A stretch of DNA of 64,000 bases from Fibrobacter sp. UWB11 (GTDB lineage: Bacteria > Fibrobacterota > Fibrobacteria > Fibrobacterales > Fibrobacteraceae), in assembly GCF_900143015.1 (NCBI RefSeq), contig NZ_FSRT01000003.1, forward strand, positions 62,001 through 126,000, written 5' to 3'. How positions within the stretch are numbered: the first letter of the stretch is position 1; each line of letters begins with the position of its first letter. This document shows, piece after piece, positions 62,086-64,000 of the stretch. Under the pieces are notes generated by a model that ran no database searches, had not been told where the DNA came from, and saw only the letters and a program-made list of their open reading frames with translations. A program made the position numbers and the translations under genes.

Positions 62086-63606
62086 TTAACGGAACTCAAG
62101 ACTATCCAAAGGAATCACCGTAAATGGCTTCAGCGATTCGAACATGGAGACAGGACCGACAATCGAAATCGTCATCTTGTCCTTACCAAAATACTTAGCT
62201 ATCATCGCCTTGACCTGTTCCGCAGTCACAGCCGTGATTTCCTTCACATAATCTAAATAATGATCATCCGATTTGCCAAGAAGTTCACCCTTTGCAAAAA
62301 TGGATGCTGTCGAAGACGGTGTGTCAAAAAGGCTCGGCAAACTTTCGACCAAAGACTTCTTGGCCTGTTCCAGTTCTTCTGCCGTGGGGCCATCTTTCGC
62401 AAGCTTTTCAACCTCTTCGAAAATGAGCTTCAGCGCAAAATCAATCGTTTCCACTTTCGTCTGAAGAGCAATAGTTGTCATCGCCGTGTCGCGGTAATCG
62501 TTACCGACCGTACTGTAGACGCTGTAAGCAAGTCCTTCATCGCTACGGACTCGATTCATGAGTCTAGAACTAAAGCTGCCACCGCCCAAAATAAAGCTAG
62601 CCACGGCAGTCGGATAGTAATCCGGATGCGGGCGCTGAACGAACGGCTGGTTCATGGTGATGTTAGCCTGCGTAATATCCTTGTCGACCACATACACACC
62701 GGGCTTGCGTGCAAAGGTAAGCGGTGTCGGCTTTGGCTTTTCGGTCTTCGCAGGTTCTACTTTCCAGTCCGCAAAGAACTTCTTGAGAGCCACAACAGCA
62801 GAATCCTTGTCCACGTCGCCAGCAAGAGCAAAGACGATGCGTTTAGAGGAGAACACTCCCTTAGCAAGGCGCTTTACATCGGCTGCAGTCACAGCCTTGT
62901 ATTCGTTGGCGTTTGCATCCCAAAGGCGCGGATTCGGGGCGTAATTGACCTTGGACTTGAGTGCAGCAAGCACCTTCGCCGGAGTTTCGTAACGGCGTTC
63001 GTAAGACGTGACAAAGTTTGCCTTTACAATTTCTAGCTGAGTCTTGTCGAACGCAGGCGCCGTAAGCACTTTCTTCGAAAGTTCGAGCATCGACGGGAAA
63101 TCTTTAGAAAGGCAGTTAATGTCAAAAGCGGAAAGGTAAGTTCCGACGCTTGTAGAAATCGAGGCACTCACAAATTCAAGAGAGTCTTCAAGGGCATGTG
63201 GAGTAATTCCACCACCCGAACCACGACGGATCATGGAACCGACCATTTCAAAGGCGGCCTTGTCTTTGAGGACCTGCGGCAAATTATTTTCTTCAAAATA
63301 AACCGTAAAGTCTACGAGCGGAAGCGTCTTGTCGCTTACAATATAGCCCGTGATACCATCAGCAATTTCCACACGGAAATCCTTCGGATACGGAGCTACA
63401 TATTTGTATTCAGGAAATTCAATCTTGCTATAATGTTCGGGCAAGCCTGCCCAAGAACTCGACACATTCGCAGAATCCTGAGCAGCCGCGGCATACACAT
63501 CCACCGTATTACGGGAATTCGAGCCATTTTTCGGCATCAGGGAACATGCGGTCAAAACAGCCAAAGAGGCCAAAAACGCAGTAGAAACTAAATATTTCGT
63601 ATTCAT
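62086..63606 (-). CDS. M16-family peptidase-like lipoprotein lacking the zinc motif
   Basis: The ATG at 63606 begins a lipoprotein signal (AVLTAC). Two M16 domains follow (about 70-280 and 290-500). The first is where HXXEH would lie, but the corresponding KAAFEMVGSMIRRGSGG has no such motif. The second keeps the RSDEGLAYSVYS signature that completes the active site of a partner subunit. M16 enzymes of this bacterial type usually work as a pair, one active and one inactive; no partner gene is in the window. An outer-membrane or periplasmic location is inferred from the lipobox. Confidence 0.8.
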   Translation of the reverse strand: MNTKYLVSTAFLASLAVLTACSLMPKNGSNSRNTVDVYAAAAQDSANVSSSWAGLPEHYSKIEFPEYKYVAPYPKDFRVEIADGITGYIVSDKTLPLVDFTVYFEENNLPQVLKDKAAFEMVGSMIRRGSGGGITPHALEDSLEFVSASISTSVGTYLSAFDINCLSKDFPSMLELSKKVLTAPAFDKTQLEIVKANFVTSYERRYETPAKVLAALKSKVNYAPNPRLWDANANEYKAVTAADVKRLAKGVFSSKRIVFALAGDVDKDSAVVALKKFFADWKVEPAKTEKPKPTPLTFARKPGVYVVDKDITQANITMNQPFVQRPHPDYYPTAVASFILGGGSFSSRLMNRVRSDEGLAYSVYSTVGNDYRDTAMTTIALQTKVETIDFALKLIFEEVEKLAKDGPTAEELEQAKKSLVESLPSLFDTPSSTASIFAKGELLGKSDDHYLDYVKEITAVTAEQVKAMIAKYFGKDKMTISIVGPVSMFESLKPFTVIPLDSLEFR

Positions 63607-63707
63607 CAACTAGAAAATAGCAAACTAAAGCGGAACATTCCAAAATAGACCAATCATTTTGAGGATTATTGCTCCCCATTCCGCAAATAGACATATATTA
63701 ATACTTG
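63607..63707. other. AT-rich gap before the M16-type gene
   Basis: This gap probably holds the promoter of the M16-type gene on the minus strand. No gene is seen. Confidence 0.4.
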
Positions 63708-63798
63708 AGCCTTCCTAGTGGCCACAACACGCGTAGTAAGCCAACCTCCGGCTTCCGCACAGTTCTCCAGTCGAGACACAAGCCCCACCAGGAAGGCT
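63708..63798 (-). ncRNA. Candidate structured RNA or repeat with long closing stem
   Basis: Positions 63708-63721 and 63785-63798 pair over 14 bp on the minus strand (AGCCTTCCTGGTGG with CCACTAGGAAGGCT, one G.U); the plus strand would have a mismatch there. Inside, two hairpins fold: TCTC/GAGA around GACTG, and TGTGCG+AAGCC with GGCTT+CGCGTG, using G.U pairs only available on the minus strand. No known riboswitch or SRP motif is recognised. A 62-codon open frame covers it but looks accidental. It could also be an interspersed genomic repeat. Confidence 0.4.
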
Positions 63799-63816
63799 TC
63801 TTCAATCCCTCCTATG

Positions 63817-63851
63817 AAAAAGACCCGACGCATGCGCGCCGGGCCTTTTTT
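63817..63851 (-). terminator. Terminator of the Bat-like gene
   Basis: On the minus strand AGGCCCGGCG pairs with CGTCGGGTCT (10 bp, two G.U), followed by TTTT. The plus strand also ends in six T, so it may act both ways. Confidence 0.75.
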
Positions 63852-63862
63852 CAAACCAACAA

Positions 63863-64000
63863 CTAACTGAACCTTCCGTTCAGCTGCTTGCGGCGACGGC
63901 CACGTTCCGAAACAATAGCTTCAATCAAGAACAGCAAAGCGGCAAGTCCGAGGAATATCTGGTAGCGGTCCTGGTAATTTTCCATGCGGTCGCTGCTCTG
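63863..64000 (-). CDS. C-terminal end of a Bat/aerotolerance-type membrane protein (partial)
   Basis: Only the last 45 residues are in the window. They read QSSDRMENYQDRYQIFLGL, then AALLFLIEAIVSERGRRRKQ and a short tail: a polar segment with YQ-R-YQ, one hydrophobic helix, and a basic end. This closely resembles the end of BatB/BatA-type von Willebrand A proteins, whose last transmembrane helix has the pattern FLxxALxLLLxExxxxERR. The assignment rests on this short stretch alone. Confidence 0.55.
   Translation of the reverse strand, partial: QSSDRMENYQDRYQIFLGLAALLFLIEAIVSERGRRRKQLNGRFS

Noticed and set aside
63708..63798. Identification of the fold at 63.7 kb as SRP RNA
   Set aside because: It lacks the conserved SRP helix 8 loop (GGAA flanked by the asymmetric AGCAG-type bulge), despite a GGAAG string.
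63666..63854. 62-codon minus-strand open frame
   Set aside because: It runs through a terminator and a structured palindrome; the base-pairing explains the sequence better than a protein does.

Overview
The window looks like a chromosomal segment of Fibrobacter or a close relative. The evidence is a lipoprotein at 29116-30039 that fits the Fibrobacter succinogenes major paralogous domain (TIGR02145), runs of serine linking secreted domains, many outer-membrane proteins and lipoproteins, the futalosine route to menaquinone, and promoter elements of the TAnnTTTG kind known from the Bacteroidetes side of the FCB group. No phage, insertion sequence or CRISPR array is visible. All assignments come from reading the sequence; no database search was run.

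Layout. 0-4.4 kb: envelope proteins (a Cys-rich secreted protein cut by the window edge, a beta-barrel plus TPR protein, a beta-helix plus OmpA protein). 4.5-8.6 kb: a histone H1-like protein, then tyrS-pfkB-mqnB-mqnD reading leftwards. 8.8-10.2 kb: two tandem beta-barrel paralogues. 10.2-15.7 kb: regulators (LysR; a sigma-54-type AAA+ activator with an altered GAFTGA loop; a PP2C phosphatase) with yqeY and rpsU. 16-18.8 kb: a SPOR lipoprotein, rimO and tRNA-Arg(CCG). 18.8-27 kb: outer-membrane and hypothetical proteins around purD-purE. 27-35 kb: rpsB-tsf, rplM-rpsI, small enzymes, and a repeat-filled gap at 33.55-34.1 kb. 35-37.5 kb: an SppA peptidase with an N-terminal barrel-like region.

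37.5-54 kb is the main accessory block, a surface polysaccharide locus. It has a Wzc-type tyrosine kinase, a flippase, a polymerase/ligase-like membrane protein, six glycosyltransferases, a TagF-like glycerophosphotransferase, a PL14-like polysaccharide lyase, an AlgD-like sugar-nucleotide dehydrogenase and a second dehydrogenase of the eukaryotic UGDH type. Together they suggest a polymer containing uronic acid. 54-64 kb returns to core functions: a DMT transporter, a lytic transglycosylase, ptsI-ptsH, mlaD, trmH, an M16-family protein lacking the zinc motif, and the end of a Bat-type membrane protein.

The most promising undescribed items are the uronate polysaccharide locus with its own lyase; TAnnTTTG elements only 4-5 nt before ATG codons, suggesting leaderless mRNAs; the barrel-SppA fusion; the AAA+ regulator with GALVGV in place of GAFTGA; and a branched RNA fold at 63.7 kb whose pairing favours the minus strand.
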